Assembly: GCF_002939185.1 (NCBI RefSeq)
Contig: NZ_POVL01000013.1
Span: 1-64,000 of the forward strand
DNA from: Enterobacter sichuanensis
Lineage (GTDB): Bacteria > Pseudomonadota > Gammaproteobacteria > Enterobacterales > Enterobacteriaceae
Reading direction: 5' to 3'
Length of the DNA stretch: 64,000 bases
The notes below the pieces were generated by a model. The model had not been told where the DNA came from. It searched no databases and saw only the letters and a program-made list of their open reading frames with translations. Positions 10,395 through 20,090 of this stretch are shown one piece after another; the first letter of the stretch is position 1; every line of letters starts with the position of its first letter. A program made the position numbers and the translations under genes.

Positions 10395-10419
10395 ATTGCG
10401 CGACATCATGTTGCGCAAT
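10395..10419 (+). terminator. Hairpin after ubiG, possible terminator
   Basis: An 11-bp stem with one G-T pair (ATTGCGCGACA, loop TCA, TGTTGCGCAAT) starts 24 bases past the ubiG stop. No T-run follows, so it may act as an mRNA 3' end stabiliser or a weak terminator rather than a classical one. Confidence 0.4.
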
Positions 10420-10593
10420 TCTGACCACCCGTCGAAGAAATCAGCACTCGATCAAATTTTGAATTTTTTTTCTTAATTATTGACATCTCTTCCAGGCCTT
10501 ACAGCATGAGGACTTAGCCTTTTTTACCCTTTCACAACCTCAATTTAACGTCAAAATCAACCCTTGTGCTGAAAAGAATCCTTACTAGAATAC

Positions 10594-10609
10594 TCACCAT
10601 ATAGCGTTT
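10594..10609. promoter_or_regulatory. NrdR box 1
   Basis: TCACCATATAGCGTTT matches the core of the NrdR consensus (CwAtATaTwG) at most positions. It overlaps the inferred start of transcription. Box 2 lies 30 bases downstream core to core, close to three helical turns, which is the arrangement known for NrdR repression of ribonucleotide reductase operons. Confidence 0.65.
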
Positions 10610-10623
10610 TTCTTATCGCAAAC

Positions 10624-10639
10624 CCCCTATATGTAGTAT
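10624..10639. promoter_or_regulatory. NrdR box 2
   Basis: CCCCTATATGTAGTAT fits the NrdR consensus acaCwAtATaTwGtgt, with the whole core CTATATGTAG in place except one base. It pairs with box 1 at 10594. NrdR bound to dATP is expected to repress nrdAB here. Confidence 0.75.
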
Positions 10640-10648
10640 TTATCCACA
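10640..10648 (+). promoter_or_regulatory. DnaA box 1
   Basis: TTATCCACA, a perfect consensus DnaA box, directly abuts NrdR box 2. DnaA binding at nrdAB is known in E. coli and couples dNTP supply to replication initiation. Confidence 0.85.
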
Positions 10649-10669
10649 GAGTTAGTCACAAGACGGTTC

Positions 10670-10678
10670 TGTGGATAA
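10670..10678 (-). promoter_or_regulatory. DnaA box 2
   Basis: TGTGGATAA on the plus strand is a perfect DnaA box on the minus strand, 21 bases after box 1 and facing it. With one extra flanking base each, the pair forms a perfect 10-bp inverted repeat in the nrdA leader. Confidence 0.85.
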
Positions 10679-10718
10679 GCGGGGGATATTTTTTATTTCA
10701 CGGACAGGTAAACCCCAC

Positions 10719-13004
10719 ATGAATCAGAGTCTGCTGGTGACAAAGCGCGACGGTACTACCGAGCGTATCAATCTGGACAAAATCCATCGAGTTCTCGACT
10801 GGGCAGCAGAAGGACTGAACAACGTATCTATCTCCCAGGTTGAACTGCGTTCTCACATCCAGTTCTACGACGGCATCAAAACATCTGATATCCACGAAAC
10901 CATCATCAAAGCGGCGGCAGACCTGATCTCCCGCGAAGCACCGGATTATCAGTACCTTGCGGCACGTCTGGCCATTTTCCACCTGCGTAAAAAAGCCTAC
11001 GGCCAGTTTGAGCCGCCGAAGCTGTACGACCACGTGGTGAAAATGGTTGAGCTGGGCAAATACGACACGCATCTGCTGGAAGACTATACGGAAGAAGAGT
11101 TCGAGCAGATGAACGGGTTTATCGATCACTGGCGCGATATGAACTTCTCCTATGCGGCAGTGAAGCAGCTCGAAGGCAAATACCTGGTTCAGAACCGTGT
11201 AACCGGTGAGATCTACGAAAGCGCCCAGTTCCTCTATATTCTGGTGGCCGCCTGCCTGTTCTCCAACTATCCGCGTGAAACCCGTCTGGACTACGTAAAG
11301 CGTTTCTACGATGCGGTTTCTACGTTCAAGATTTCTCTGCCTACGCCAATCATGTCTGGCGTGCGTACTCCAACCCGTCAGTTCAGCTCCTGCGTACTGA
11401 TCGAGTGCGGTGACAGCCTGGATTCCATCAACGCCACCTCCAGCGCCATTGTGAAATACGTTTCCCAGCGTGCCGGTATCGGTATCAACGCCGGTCGCAT
11501 TCGTGCGCTGGGCAGCCCGATTCGCGGCGGTGAAGCGTTCCACACCGGCTGTATCCCGTTCTACAAACACTTCCAGACGGCCGTGAAATCCTGCTCTCAG
11601 GGCGGCGTGCGCGGTGGTGCAGCGACCCTGTTCTACCCAATGTGGCACCTGGAAGTGGAAAGCCTGCTGGTCCTGAAAAACAACCGCGGCGTGGAAGGCA
11701 ACCGCGTGCGTCACATGGACTACGGCGTACAGATCAACAAGCTGATGTATACCCGTCTGCTGAAAGGCGAAGATATCACCCTGTTCAGCCCGTCTGACGT
11801 CCCGGGCCTGTATGACGCGTTCTTCGCCGATCAGGACGAGTTCGAGCGTCTGTATACCAAATACGAAAAAGACGACAGCATCCGTAAACAGCGCGTGAAA
11901 GCGGTCGACCTGTTCTCCCTGATGATGCAGGAACGTGCCTCTACCGGTCGTATCTACATCCAGAACGTTGACCACTGCAACACCCACAGCCCGTTTGACC
12001 CGGTAGTTGCCCCAGTGCGCCAGTCTAACCTGTGCCTGGAGATCGCCCTGCCGACCAAACCGCTGGAAGACGTGAACGACGAAAACGGTGAAATTGCGCT
12101 GTGTACGCTGTCCGCGTTCAACCTGGGTGCGATTAAGAGCCTGGACGAGCTGGAAGAGCTGGCTGTGCTGGCCGTCCGCGCCCTCGACGCCCTGCTGGAC
12201 TACCAGGATTACCCAATCCCGGCCGCCAAACGCGGTGCGATGGGCCGTCGTACCCTGGGTATCGGCGTGATCAACTTCGCCTACTGGCTGGCGAAAAACG
12301 GCAAGCGTTACTCTGACGGCAGCGCCAACAACCTGACCCACCAGACGTTTGAAGCCATTCAGTACTATCTGATGAAAGCCTCTAACGAGCTGGCGAAAGA
12401 GCAAGGCGCGTGCCCGTGGTTCAACGAAACCACCTATGCGAAAGGCATTCTGCCTATCGACACCTATAAGAAAGACCTGGATGCGATTGTCAGCGAGCCG
12501 CTGCATCTCGACTGGGAAGGCCTGCGCGAGTCCATCAAGACCTACGGCCTGCGTAACTCCACGCTCTCTGCCCTGATGCCGTCCGAGACCTCTTCGCAGA
12601 TCTCCAACGCCACCAACGGTATTGAGCCACCGCGCGGCCACGTTAGCATCAAAGCCTCGAAAGACGGCGTGCTGCGTCAGGTGGTGCCGGATTACGAGAC
12701 ACTGGGTGACAACTACGAGCTGCTGTGGGAAATGCCTAACAACGACGGCTACCTGCAGCTGGTGGGTATCATGCAGAAATTTATCGACCAGTCGATCTCT
12801 GCCAATACCAACTACGACCCGACGCGCTTCCCGTCTGGCAAGGTTCCGATGCAGCAGCTGCTGAAAGACCTGCTGACCGCCTACAAATTTGGCGTGAAAA
12901 CCCTGTACTATCACAACACCCGTGATGGTGCGGAAGACGCGCAGGACGACCTGGTTCCGTCAATTCAGGACGATGGCTGCGAAAGCGGCGCATGTAAGAT
13001 CTAA
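10719..13004 (+). CDS. nrdA: Ribonucleoside-diphosphate reductase 1, alpha subunit
   Basis: NrdA is the large subunit of aerobic class Ia reductase, converting NDPs to dNDPs. The ATG at 10719 gives 761 aa, the E. coli length; the open frame runs 16 codons further up, but that part overlaps the DnaA box and is not conserved. An ATP-cone for dATP feedback occupies roughly residues 5-95. The active-site cysteines are Cys225 ([10 protein letters not shown]), Cys439 (SNLCLEIAL) and Cys462 ([10 protein letters not shown]). The redox pair Cys754/Cys759 sits in the tail GCESGACKI. nrdB follows across a BIME element in the same operon. Expression should respond to NrdR and DnaA. Confidence 0.99.
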   Translation: MNQSLLVTKRDGTTERINLDKIHRVLDWAAEGLNNVSISQVELRSHIQFYDGIKTSDIHETIIKAAADLISREAPDYQYLAARLAIFHLRKKAYGQFEPPKLYDHVVKMVELGKYDTHLLEDYTEEEFEQMNGFIDHWRDMNFSYAAVKQLEGKYLVQNRVTGEIYESAQFLYILVAACLFSNYPRETRLDYVKRFYDAVSTFKISLPTPIMSGVRTPTRQFSSCVLIECGDSLDSINATSSAIVKYVSQRAGIGINAGRIRALGSPIRGGEAFHTGCIPFYKHFQTAVKSCSQGGVRGGAATLFYPMWHLEVESLLVLKNNRGVEGNRVRHMDYGVQINKLMYTRLLKGEDITLFSPSDVPGLYDAFFADQDEFERLYTKYEKDDSIRKQRVKAVDLFSLMMQERASTGRIYIQNVDHCNTHSPFDPVVAPVRQSNLCLEIALPTKPLEDVNDENGEIALCTLSAFNLGAIKSLDELEELAVLAVRALDALLDYQDYPIPAAKRGAMGRRTLGIGVINFAYWLAKNGKRYSDGSANNLTHQTFEAIQYYLMKASNELAKEQGACPWFNETTYAKGILPIDTYKKDLDAIVSEPLHLDWEGLRESIKTYGLRNSTLSALMPSETSSQISNATNGIEPPRGHVSIKASKDGVLRQVVPDYETLGDNYELLWEMPNNDGYLQLVGIMQKFIDQSISANTNYDPTRFPSGKVPMQQLLKDLLTAYKFGVKTLYYHNTRDGAEDAQDDLVPSIQDDGCESGACKI

Positions 13005-13011
13005 GCACTTT

Positions 13012-13077
13012 GCCGGGTGGCGCTACGCTTACCCGGCCTACGATTTTGGAGGCCCGGCAAACGCAGTGCCGCCGGGC
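13012..13077. repeat. BIME element between nrdA and nrdB
   Basis: Two opposed REP units (GCCGGGTGGCGCTACGCTTACCC and GCAGTGCCGCCGGGC) inside the 100-base nrdA-nrdB gap. An intra-operon BIME can protect the upstream nrdA message and so shift the A:B subunit ratio. That effect is inference. Confidence 0.85.
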
Positions 13078-13104
13078 AATAAAATCTCAACAGGACTCAC
13101 CGCA

Positions 13105-14235
13105 ATGGCATATACCACCTTTTCACAGACGAAAAACGACCAGCTCAAAGAGCCGATGTTCTTCGGCCAGCCGGTCAACGTGGCACGCTACGATCAGCAA
13201 AAATATGACATCTTCGAAAAGCTGATTGAAAAGCAACTCTCCTTCTTCTGGCGTCCGGAAGAAGTGGACGTTTCCCGCGACCGTATTGACTACCAGTCGT
13301 TGCCGGATCACGAAAAACATATCTTCATCAGCAACCTGAAATACCAGACGCTGCTGGACTCCATTCAGGGACGTAGCCCGAACGTGGCGCTGCTGCCGCT
13401 GATCTCCATTCCTGAGCTGGAAACCTGGGTAGAAACCTGGGCGTTCTCCGAGACGATCCACTCCCGCTCTTACACCCATATCATCCGCAACATCGTCAAC
13501 GATCCGGCGGTGGTATTTGACGATATCGTCACCAATGAGCAGATCCAGAAGCGCGCGGAAGGCATTGCCCATTACTACGACGAGCTGATTGAGATGACCA
13601 GCTACTGGCATCTGCTGGGCGAAGGCACTCACCATGTGAACGGTAAAACCATCACCGTGAACCTGCGTGCGCTGAAAAAGCAGCTGTATCTGTGTCTGAT
13701 GAGCGTCAACGCGCTGGAAGCGATCCGCTTCTACGTGAGCTTTGCCTGCTCCTTCGCCTTTGCCGAGCGCAAGCTGATGGAAGGTAACGCCAAAATCATC
13801 CGTCTGATCGCCCGTGACGAAGCCCTGCACCTGACCGGTACCCAGCACATGCTGAATCTGCTGCGCAGCGGTTCGGACGACCCGGAGATGGCGCAAATTG
13901 CCGAAGAGTGCAAACAGGAGTGCTATGACCTGTTCGTGCTGGCGGCCCAGCAGGAGAAAGAGTGGGCAGACTATCTGTTCCGCGACGGCTCCATGATTGG
14001 CCTGAACAAAGATATTCTGTGCCAGTACGTTGAGTACATTACCAACATCCGTATGCAGGCGGTTGGTCTCGACCTGCCGTTCCAGACGCGCTCTAACCCT
14101 ATCCCGTGGATCAACACCTGGCTGGTGTCCGATAACGTGCAGGTGGCGCCACAGGAAGTGGAAGTCAGTTCTTACCTGGTCGGTCAGATTGATTCTGAAG
14201 TGAACACTGACGACCTGAGCGACTTCCAGCTCTGA
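13105..14235 (+). CDS. nrdB: Ribonucleoside-diphosphate reductase 1, beta subunit
   Basis: NrdB carries the diiron-tyrosyl radical that starts catalysis in NrdA. The ATG at 13105, after CAGGACTCACCGCA, gives [12 protein letters not shown] and 376 aa, the E. coli length. The longer open frame from 12922 overlaps nrdA and is rejected. Radical Tyr122 lies in [11 protein letters not shown] together with iron ligands Glu115 and His118. Ligands Glu238 and His241 lie in [10 protein letters not shown]. The C-terminal [10 protein letters not shown] docks into NrdA. The stop codon overlaps the yfaE start (TGATG). Confidence 0.99.
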   Translation: MAYTTFSQTKNDQLKEPMFFGQPVNVARYDQQKYDIFEKLIEKQLSFFWRPEEVDVSRDRIDYQSLPDHEKHIFISNLKYQTLLDSIQGRSPNVALLPLISIPELETWVETWAFSETIHSRSYTHIIRNIVNDPAVVFDDIVTNEQIQKRAEGIAHYYDELIEMTSYWHLLGEGTHHVNGKTITVNLRALKKQLYLCLMSVNALEAIRFYVSFACSFAFAERKLMEGNAKIIRLIARDEALHLTGTQHMLNLLRSGSDDPEMAQIAEECKQECYDLFVLAAQQEKEWADYLFRDGSMIGLNKDILCQYVEYITNIRMQAVGLDLPFQTRSNPIPWINTWLVSDNVQVAPQEVEVSSYLVGQIDSEVNTDDLSDFQL

Positions 14236-14489
14236 TGACGCGCGTCACGCTGAGCCTTTCGGGCACCGAAGTGCTGTGCCAGGAAGAGCACCCTTCCCTG
14301 CTGGTGGCGCTTGAAGCGCATCAGGTGGAGGTGGAGTACCAGTGTCGTGAAGGTTATTGCGGCTCCTGCCGCTGCCGCCTGGTCGCAGGCCAGGTGGACT
14401 GGCTGACCGAACCGCTGGCCTTTATCAACGAAGGGGAAATTTTGCCCTGCTGCTGCCGGGCAAAAGGCGATATAGAAATCGAGATGTGA
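14235..14489 (+). CDS. yfaE: YfaE, 2Fe-2S ferredoxin maintaining NrdB
   Basis: An 84 aa plant-type ferredoxin. Cluster ligands are Cys37, Cys42 and Cys45 (CREGYCGSC) plus one of Cys72-74 (LPCCCRAKG). It supplies electrons to build and repair the diferric-tyrosyl radical of NrdB, which fits its one-base overlap with nrdB and translational coupling. Length and sequence agree with E. coli YfaE. Confidence 0.95.
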   Translation: MTRVTLSLSGTEVLCQEEHPSLLVALEAHQVEVEYQCREGYCGSCRCRLVAGQVDWLTEPLAFINEGEILPCCCRAKGDIEIEM

Positions 14490-14493
14490 TTGT

Positions 14494-14568
14494 GTCGGGT
14501 GACGCTTCGCTTACCCGACCTACAAAACCGCAGTTCGTAGGCCGGGTAAGGCGCAGCCGCCACCCGGC
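14494..14568. repeat. BIME element between yfaE and glpQ
   Basis: Two opposed REP-like palindromes (GTCGGGTGACGCTTCGCTTACCC and GCCGGGTAAGGCGCAGCCGC) fill the convergent gap between yfaE and glpQ. I see no separate T-run terminator here, so the element may mark both mRNA 3' ends. Confidence 0.8.
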
Positions 14569-14572
14569 AATT

Positions 14573-15634
14573 TCAGCGTTTATCCTTCAAAAAACTCACC
14601 GCTTTATCCGGGAAATCCGTAAACAGTCCGTCCACGCCCGCCTGGTTGTACAACACTTCATAAAGCTGATTCACGTCCGTGGCATACGGCGGCAGCTGGT
14701 CTGCGCGCACCGTGTACGGATGGACCTGCATCTTGCTGGCATGGGCCTCTTTCACCATTGCCGTCAGCTTCACGTGGCCCGGTGTAGAGCCCTCTGCCAC
14801 CAGCATGTGGTAATCCGGCCCGATACCGTCGGCGTACTGCGCAATCTGCTTCATCGCGCCCGGCTTAAACATCCAGTCGTAGTTGTAGTTTACCCACTTG
14901 CCGTCCGGCTGCTTCTCCTGGGTTTCATTCCAGTCGGTGTAGGCAATCAGCTGCACCAGATTGAGATCCATCCCCATCTTCGGCTCCAGCTCGGTTTTGA
15001 TGCGCTTGAGCTCAGCGGCGTCAAAACACTGCAGATAAACCTTGTCCTTCTTGCTGGTGTAGCCGTACTGCTTCAGCACTTCCAGCGTTTTCGCGGCAAT
15101 GTCTTTCCCTTCCTGGTGGTGGAACCACGGCGCCTTGATTTCCGGGTAGATGCCGATATTTTTCCCGGTTGAGTGGTTCAGCCCCTGAACAAACTCAATC
15201 TCGTCCTGGAAGGTATGGATCCGGAAGTCAGATTTGCCCATCGGGAAACGCCCCGGATAAACCTGCTTCTTCTTGCCATTTTCAATCTCGAAGCCTTCCG
15301 TGAACTTCAGCGAGCGGATTTCTGCCAGCGTAAAGTCAATGGCGTAGTAGCGGCCATCTTTGCGGGCGCGGTCCGGGAAACGCTCCGCCACGTCCGTCAC
15401 GCGGTCAAGGTAGTGATCGTGCAGGACAACCAGCTGGTCATCCTTCGTCATCACCAGATCCTGCTCCAGATAATCCGCGCCCTGCGCATAGGCCATCGCT
15501 TTTGCCGGCAGCGTATGCTCCGGCAAATAGCCGCTCGCACCGCGGTGGGCGATGACGATTTTATCTGCCGCCAGCGCGGACCCGGTCATCAGGCCCGCCA
15601 GCAGCAGGCCCGTCGCTAACTGTGTTAATTTCAT
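14573..15634 (-). CDS. glpQ: GlpQ, periplasmic glycerophosphodiester phosphodiesterase
   Basis: GlpQ hydrolyses glycerophosphodiesters from deacylated phospholipids to glycerol-3-phosphate and an alcohol in the periplasm. The 353 aa protein (358 in E. coli) opens with a signal peptide, MKLTQLATGLLLAGLMTG then SALA-A. The GDPD core begins IVIAHRGASGYLPEHT, with metal-binding YLEQDLVMTKD and the general-acid His in VLHDHYLD. It follows glpT by 11 bases with an AAGGAG ribosome site, so the two are co-transcribed: GlpQ makes the substrate and GlpT imports it. Confidence 0.98.
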   Translation of the reverse strand: MKLTQLATGLLLAGLMTGSALAADKIVIAHRGASGYLPEHTLPAKAMAYAQGADYLEQDLVMTKDDQLVVLHDHYLDRVTDVAERFPDRARKDGRYYAIDFTLAEIRSLKFTEGFEIENGKKKQVYPGRFPMGKSDFRIHTFQDEIEFVQGLNHSTGKNIGIYPEIKAPWFHHQEGKDIAAKTLEVLKQYGYTSKKDKVYLQCFDAAELKRIKTELEPKMGMDLNLVQLIAYTDWNETQEKQPDGKWVNYNYDWMFKPGAMKQIAQYADGIGPDYHMLVAEGSTPGHVKLTAMVKEAHASKMQVHPYTVRADQLPPYATDVNQLYEVLYNQAGVDGLFTDFPDKAVSFLKDKR

Positions 15635-15645
15635 AACAATGCTCC

Positions 15646-16998
15646 TTATTGACGACGTGCCAGCACTTCCGCGTGGTGACGTTTTTCACCGATCATCACA
15701 ACAACCAGCAGCAGGACCGCCAGCACGCTGCCGCCAATCATCACCATAAAGCCGCCGTCCCAGCCGAAGAAGTCAACGGTGTAGCCGACAATGGCGCTCG
15801 CCGCGACCGAACCGCCCAGATAGCCAAACAGACCGGTAAAGCCCGCCGCCGTGCCTGCCGCTTTTTTCGGTGCCAGCTCCAGAGCGTGCAGACCAATCAG
15901 CATTACCGGACCGTAAATCAGGAAGCCGATGACGATCATACAGGCCATATCAACTGATGGGTTGCCCGGCGGGTTGAGCCAGTAGACCACGGTGGCGATG
16001 GTGACCAGAGTCATAAAGAAGACGCCCGTCGCACCGCGGTTGCCTTTAAACACTTTGTCCGACATCCAGCCGCAAATCAGGGTGCCCGGGATCCCCGCAT
16101 ATTCATACAGGAAGTAGGCCCAGGAGGATTTATCCAGCGCGAAGTGCTTCACCTCTTTCAGGTAAGTCGGCGACCAGTCGAGAATGCCGTAGCGCAGCAG
16201 ATAAACGAACACGTTGGCGACCGCGATATACCACAGCAGCTTGTTAGGCAGCACGTACTTCATGAAGATCTGCTTTGCCGTCAGCTCTTCTTCGTGCTTC
16301 TCGCTGTAATCGTCCGGGTAGTCGTTTTTGTACTCCTCAATCGGCGGCAGGCCGCAGGACTGCGGCGTGTCACGCATCAGGGCGAAGGCAATAATCGCCA
16401 CCAGAATGGCGCCAAAGGCCGGCATGTAGAGCGCCGCATGCCAGTCGTTAAACCAGGCCATCCCCAGCAGGAACAGCAGAGGCGGAATGCCGCCCCCCAC
16501 GTTATGCGCACAGTTCCATACCGACACGATGCCGCCACGCTCTTTCTGCGACCACCAGTGCACCATGGTACGTCCGCATGGCGGCCATCCCATCCCCTGG
16601 AACCAGCCGCAGAGGAACAGCAGCACGAACATGATGGCAATGCTGGAGGTTGCCCACGGCACAAAGCCCATAAACAGCATGACCGCGGCCGCGAGGATCA
16701 GACCCGCCGGCAGGAACACGCGCGGATTCGAGCGATCCGAGACGGACCCCATGATGAATTTGGAAAAACCGTAGGCGATGGAGATCCCCGACAGCGCGAA
16801 CCCCAGATCGCCGCGCGAAAAGCCCTGCTCCACCAGATACGGCATAGCAAGCGCGAAGTTTTTGCGCACAAGGTAATACGCCGCGTACCCGAAGAAGATC
16901 CCGAGGAAAATTTGCCAACGCAGACGGCGGTATAGCGGATCAATTTCTGCCTCTGGCAGACGCGCCCGATGCGGCGCAGGTTTGAAGATACTGAGCAT
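15646..16998 (-). CDS. glpT: GlpT, glycerol-3-phosphate:phosphate antiporter
   Basis: An inner-membrane antiporter of the major facilitator superfamily that takes up glycerol-3-phosphate in exchange for inorganic phosphate; it is also the entry route of fosfomycin. 450 aa against 452 in E. coli, with 12 hydrophobic segments. The substrate-binding arginine regions are conserved ([15 protein letters not shown] near residue 45, and [12 protein letters not shown] near 270). It is the first gene of glpTQ and diverges from glpABC over a region with CRP and GlpR sites. Confidence 0.98.
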   Translation of the reverse strand: MLSIFKPAPHRARLPEAEIDPLYRRLRWQIFLGIFFGYAAYYLVRKNFALAMPYLVEQGFSRGDLGFALSGISIAYGFSKFIMGSVSDRSNPRVFLPAGLILAAAVMLFMGFVPWATSSIAIMFVLLFLCGWFQGMGWPPCGRTMVHWWSQKERGGIVSVWNCAHNVGGGIPPLLFLLGMAWFNDWHAALYMPAFGAILVAIIAFALMRDTPQSCGLPPIEEYKNDYPDDYSEKHEEELTAKQIFMKYVLPNKLLWYIAVANVFVYLLRYGILDWSPTYLKEVKHFALDKSSWAYFLYEYAGIPGTLICGWMSDKVFKGNRGATGVFFMTLVTIATVVYWLNPPGNPSVDMACMIVIGFLIYGPVMLIGLHALELAPKKAAGTAAGFTGLFGYLGGSVAASAIVGYTVDFFGWDGGFMVMIGGSVLAVLLLVVVMIGEKRHHAEVLARRQ

Positions 16999-17074
16999 GA
17001 CAGCCTCCGTGGCCAGCTATTGAATTTACAGGGGTTTAACTGCCCCATACTCCAGAGAGGTCGCGATGTTAAGA

Positions 17075-17087
17075 AATCACGGTGATT
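17075..17087. promoter_or_regulatory. Inverted repeat upstream of glpT
   Basis: AATCAC-G-GTGATT, a perfect 6-bp inverted repeat, lies just before the CRP site on the glpT side. It could be a weak second CRP half-site pair or another operator; the sequence does not decide. Confidence 0.35.
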
Positions 17088-17092
17088 GTTAC

Positions 17093-17108
17093 TGTGAATC
17101 AACGCACA
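17093..17108. promoter_or_regulatory. CRP site in the glpT-glpA divergent region
   Basis: TGTGA-ATCAAC-GCACA matches the CRP consensus TGTGA-N6-TCACA at nine of ten key bases. Catabolite control of both glpTQ and glpABC by cAMP-CRP is known in E. coli, so the location fits. Confidence 0.8.
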
Positions 17109-17131
17109 AATTGTTACAGAAATATGACAGG

Positions 17132-17150
17132 ATGCGCAAAAAAAGCGCAT
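17132..17150. repeat. Palindrome with A7 centre in the glp divergent region
   Basis: ATGCGC-AAAAAAA-GCGCAT is a perfect 6-bp inverted repeat around seven A bases. It lies between the CRP site and the GlpR-like sites. No known regulator is assigned from the sequence alone. Confidence 0.5.
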
Positions 17151-17183
17151 GAAATCACGTTCCACTTTCGAATTTCGCTCGTT

Positions 17184-17203
17184 TGTGTTCGAAATCAAAC
17201 AAA
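17184..17203. promoter_or_regulatory. GlpR operator
   Basis: TGTGTTCGAAATCAAACAAA fits the E. coli GlpR consensus wATGTTCGwwAwCGAACATw with the core TTCG-AAAT-C-AAACA, one core mismatch. GlpR represses glpABC and glpTQ until glycerol-3-phosphate binds it. Confidence 0.65.
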
Positions 17204-17223
17204 CCACAGTTTTCATGTGGCTA

Positions 17224-17243
17224 AATGATAAAAAACGAACACT
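17224..17243. promoter_or_regulatory. Second GlpR operator, next to the glpA start
   Basis: AAATGATAAAAAACGAACAC keeps the right GlpR half-site CGAACA and the left ATG, with a degenerate left TTCG. It ends just before the glpA ribosome site, where a bound repressor would block initiation. Confidence 0.55.
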
Positions 17244-17254
17244 GAGGGATGACA

Positions 17255-18883
17255 ATGACAATTCACGACCCACGCTTTCGCGATGTGATTATCATTGGCG
17301 GTGGCGCAACCGGCGCCGGCATCGCACGCGATTGTGCCCTGCGGGGGTTAAGCGTCACGCTGGTGGAGCGCCATGACATTGCGACAGGCGCAACCGGACG
17401 CAATCATGGACTGCTTCACAGCGGCGCCCGCTACGCCGTGACGGACGGCGAATCAGCACGCGAATGTATCGCCGAAAATCAGATCCTGCGGCGTATTGCC
17501 CGCCACTGCATTGAGCCGACCGACGGTCTGTTTATTACTCTTCCCGAAGACGATCTCGCCTTTCAGTCAACCTTTTTGACGGCATGTCATGCGGCGGGGA
17601 TTCAGGCCGAGGCCATCGACCCGGCCCTCGCGCGCCGCATTGAACCCGCCGTCAACCCTGCCCTGACGGGCGCGGTAAAAGTGCCCGACGGGACGGTTGA
17701 TCCCTTTCGCCTGACGGCCGCCAATATGCTGGACGCCCGCGAGCATGGGGCGCACATCCTGACCGGGCACGAAGTAACCGGGCTGATCCGTGAAGGCCAT
17801 CGCATCTGCGGCGTGCGGGTGTTTGATACGCAATACAACGAACACAGCGAGCTGTTTGCCTCCGTCGTCATCAATGCCGCCGGGATCTGGGGTCAACGTA
17901 TTGCGGAATATGCTGACCTGTCGGTACGCATGTTCCCGGCGAAAGGCTCCCTGCTGATCCTCGACCACCGCATTAATAACCATGTGATCAACCGCTGCCG
18001 CAAACCCTCCGATGCCGATATTCTGGTGCCGGGCGATACCATTTCGTTAATCGGCACCACCTCCACCCACGTGGACTACAGCGAAATTGATTACAACCGC
18101 GTGACCGCCGAAGAGGTGGACATCCTGCTGCGCGAAGGGGAAAAACTGGCCCCGGTCATGGCGCAGACCCGGATCCTGCGCGCCTATGCCGGCGTCCGCC
18201 CGCTGGTGGCCAGCGACGACGATCCGAGCGGGCGTAACGTCAGCCGCGGCATTGTGCTGCTCGATCACGCCGCGCGCGATGGCCTGGACGGGTTTATCAC
18301 GATTACAGGCGGCAAGCTGATGACCTATCGTCTGATGGCCGAGTGGGCGACGGATGCCGTCTGCCGCAAGCTGGGCAATACCGAACGGTGCGTGACGGCA
18401 GAACAGCCTTTACCCGGATCGCGCCAGTCTACCGAGAAAACGCTGCAAAAAATCATCTCCCTGCCCGCGCCGCTGCGCGGGTCCGCAATTTACCGCCACG
18501 GCGACAGAACGCCACAGTGGCTCGGTGAAGGACGATTGAGCCGCAGCCTGGTGTGCGAGTGCGAAGCCGTGACCGCCGGTGAAGTGCAGTACGCGGTGGA
18601 GAACCTGACGGTCAATAGCCTGCTCGATCTCCGCCGCCGCACCCGCGTCGGAATGGGAACCTGCCAGGGTGAGCTCTGCGCCTGCCGTGCCGCCGGGCTG
18701 CTGCAGCGTTTTCATACCACCACCGCCACCCAGTCGCTCGATCAGCTCAGCGCGTTTTTAAACGAACGCTGGAAGGGGATTCAGCCTGTCGCCTGGGGTG
18801 ATGCCCTGCGGGAAAGCGAGTTTACCCGCTGGGTCTACCAGGGACTGTGCGGTCTTGAGAAGGAGCAACACGATGAAATTTGA
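17255..18883 (+). CDS. glpA: Anaerobic glycerol-3-phosphate dehydrogenase subunit A
   Basis: GlpA is the FAD-binding catalytic subunit of anaerobic G3P dehydrogenase, oxidising glycerol-3-phosphate to DHAP with electrons passed to menaquinone for fumarate or nitrate respiration. The FAD fold starts [12 protein letters not shown]. The C-terminal BFD-like 2Fe-2S domain has cysteines in [12 protein letters not shown] and [10 protein letters not shown]. Two ATGs lie six bases apart. The GAGG site at 17244-17247 is only one base from the first (17249) but seven from 17255, and 17255 gives 542 aa, the E. coli length, so I chose it. glpB overlaps the 3' end by 11 bases. Confidence 0.96.
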   Translation: MTIHDPRFRDVIIIGGGATGAGIARDCALRGLSVTLVERHDIATGATGRNHGLLHSGARYAVTDGESARECIAENQILRRIARHCIEPTDGLFITLPEDDLAFQSTFLTACHAAGIQAEAIDPALARRIEPAVNPALTGAVKVPDGTVDPFRLTAANMLDAREHGAHILTGHEVTGLIREGHRICGVRVFDTQYNEHSELFASVVINAAGIWGQRIAEYADLSVRMFPAKGSLLILDHRINNHVINRCRKPSDADILVPGDTISLIGTTSTHVDYSEIDYNRVTAEEVDILLREGEKLAPVMAQTRILRAYAGVRPLVASDDDPSGRNVSRGIVLLDHAARDGLDGFITITGGKLMTYRLMAEWATDAVCRKLGNTERCVTAEQPLPGSRQSTEKTLQKIISLPAPLRGSAIYRHGDRTPQWLGEGRLSRSLVCECEAVTAGEVQYAVENLTVNSLLDLRRRTRVGMGTCQGELCACRAAGLLQRFHTTTATQSLDQLSAFLNERWKGIQPVAWGDALRESEFTRWVYQGLCGLEKEQHDEI

Positions 18884-20090
18884 TGCCGTGATTGTCGGCG
18901 GCGGGCTGGCAGGCCTGCTTTGTGGAATCAAACTCACAAAGCAGGGGCTGCGCTGCGCCATTATCACCCGGGGACAGAGCGCCCTGCACTTTTCGTCAGG
19001 CTCGCTGGATCTGGTGGACGAAACCTGCCGCGAAAAGCTGCCGCCGGAGCACCCGTATCACCTGATTGGCGCGCAACATATTGACCGCTTTGCCCTGGAA
19101 ACCGAAGCGCTGCTGGCAGAGTGCGGCGCACGTCTGCAGGGCAGCGCCAGGCAAAATCATCAGCGCGTCACGCCGCTTGGCACCCTACGCTCCGCCTGGC
19201 TCAGCCCGGAGGAGGTGCCCGTTGCCCCGTTCAGCGCCGCACGCGTGCGGGTGGTGGGCATCAGCGGTTTTCTGGATTTTCAGCCCCATCTCGCGGCAGC
19301 GTCACTCTGTCGCCAGGGGGTTAATGCTGACACCGCAGAGATAGAGCTGCCAGAGCTGGACGTTCTGCGCGATAACCCAAGTGAATTTCGCGCGGTGAAT
19401 ATCGCCCGTTTCCTTGATAACGAAGAGAAATGGCCGCTGCTGTATGAGGCACTCAGCCCGCTTGCGGCAGGATGCGATGCGCTATTGATGCCCGCCTGCT
19501 TTGGCTTAAACGACAACCGACTCTGGCGCTGGCTCTCAGACCGTCTGCCCTGCACGCTCGGTTTGTTGCCCACGCTGCCCCCTTCCGTACCCGGCATTCG
19601 CCTGCATACCCAACTCCAGCGCCAGTTTGTTGCGCAGGGTGGCGTCTGGATGGCAGGGGATGAAGTAAAAAAAATTACCCTGACGGACGGCGCGGTGAAC
19701 GAAATCTGGACGCGCAACCACGATGATATCCCCCTTCGGGCCCGTTATACGGTGCTGGCCAGCGGCAGTTTCTTCAGTAACGGGCTGCTGAGTAGCCGGG
19801 AGGGCATCCGGGAAGCCATTATGGGGCTGGATGTCCGGCAGAGCGCCTCCCGCGCGGACTGGTACCAGAGCGATTTCTTCTCGCCGCAGCCCTGGCAACA
19901 GTTTGGCGTCATCGTCGATAACCGGCTACATCCGCAGCTTGCCGGTAAGCCCGTCAGTAATCTTTTTGCCATTGGCTCGCTGCTGGGTGGATACGACCCC
20001 ATCGCCCAGGGCTGCGGTGGCGGCGTCTGCGCCGTTACGGCGCTGTATGCGGCAGAGCAGATTAGCCAGCGCATGGAGGCTGAACAATGA
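18873..20090 (+). CDS. glpB: Anaerobic glycerol-3-phosphate dehydrogenase subunit B
   Basis: GlpB is the flavoprotein partner of GlpA, starting [18 protein letters not shown] (FAD-binding Rossmann motif). The ATG at 18873 follows AAGGAG; an upstream open extension to 18798 lies inside glpA and is rejected. It is 405 aa against 419 in E. coli. The difference lies mainly in a shortened segment after residue 45 ([19 protein letters not shown]). The C-terminus [17 protein letters not shown] is conserved. It is translationally coupled to glpA (11-base overlap) and to glpC (ATGA). Confidence 0.96.
   Translation: MKFDAVIVGGGLAGLLCGIKLTKQGLRCAIITRGQSALHFSSGSLDLVDETCREKLPPEHPYHLIGAQHIDRFALETEALLAECGARLQGSARQNHQRVTPLGTLRSAWLSPEEVPVAPFSAARVRVVGISGFLDFQPHLAAASLCRQGVNADTAEIELPELDVLRDNPSEFRAVNIARFLDNEEKWPLLYEALSPLAAGCDALLMPACFGLNDNRLWRWLSDRLPCTLGLLPTLPPSVPGIRLHTQLQRQFVAQGGVWMAGDEVKKITLTDGAVNEIWTRNHDDIPLRARYTVLASGSFFSNGLLSSREGIREAIMGLDVRQSASRADWYQSDFFSPQPWQQFGVIVDNRLHPQLAGKPVSNLFAIGSLLGGYDPIAQGCGGGVCAVTALYAAEQISQRMEAEQ

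Larger units (their letters stand above)
10420..10718 (+). promoter_or_regulatory. nrdA upstream regulatory region
   Basis: This AT-rich, gene-free leader and promoter region precedes nrdA. The best promoter is TTGTGC (10564-10569), a 16-base spacer and TAGAAT (10586-10591). That would start RNA near 10598, about 120 bases before the ATG, close to the roughly 110-base leader reported for E. coli nrdA. NrdR and DnaA boxes, listed separately, follow immediately. A ribosome-binding stretch ACAGG lies just before AAACCCC and the ATG. Confidence 0.6.

Noticed and set aside
10478..10510. TTGACA at 10480 as the nrdA promoter
   Set aside because: A perfect -35 but no acceptable -10 at 16-18 bases; the TAGAAT at 10586 fits the NrdR box positions better.
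10671..10718. 16-codon upstream extension of nrdA
   Set aside because: It starts inside the second DnaA box, lacks a ribosome site and is not in NrdA proteins; ATG at 10719 matches the family.
10698..12914. 738 aa open frame antisense to nrdA
   Set aside because: Long antisense frames arise from the codon bias of highly expressed genes; the translation has no domain and biased His, Gln and Val content.
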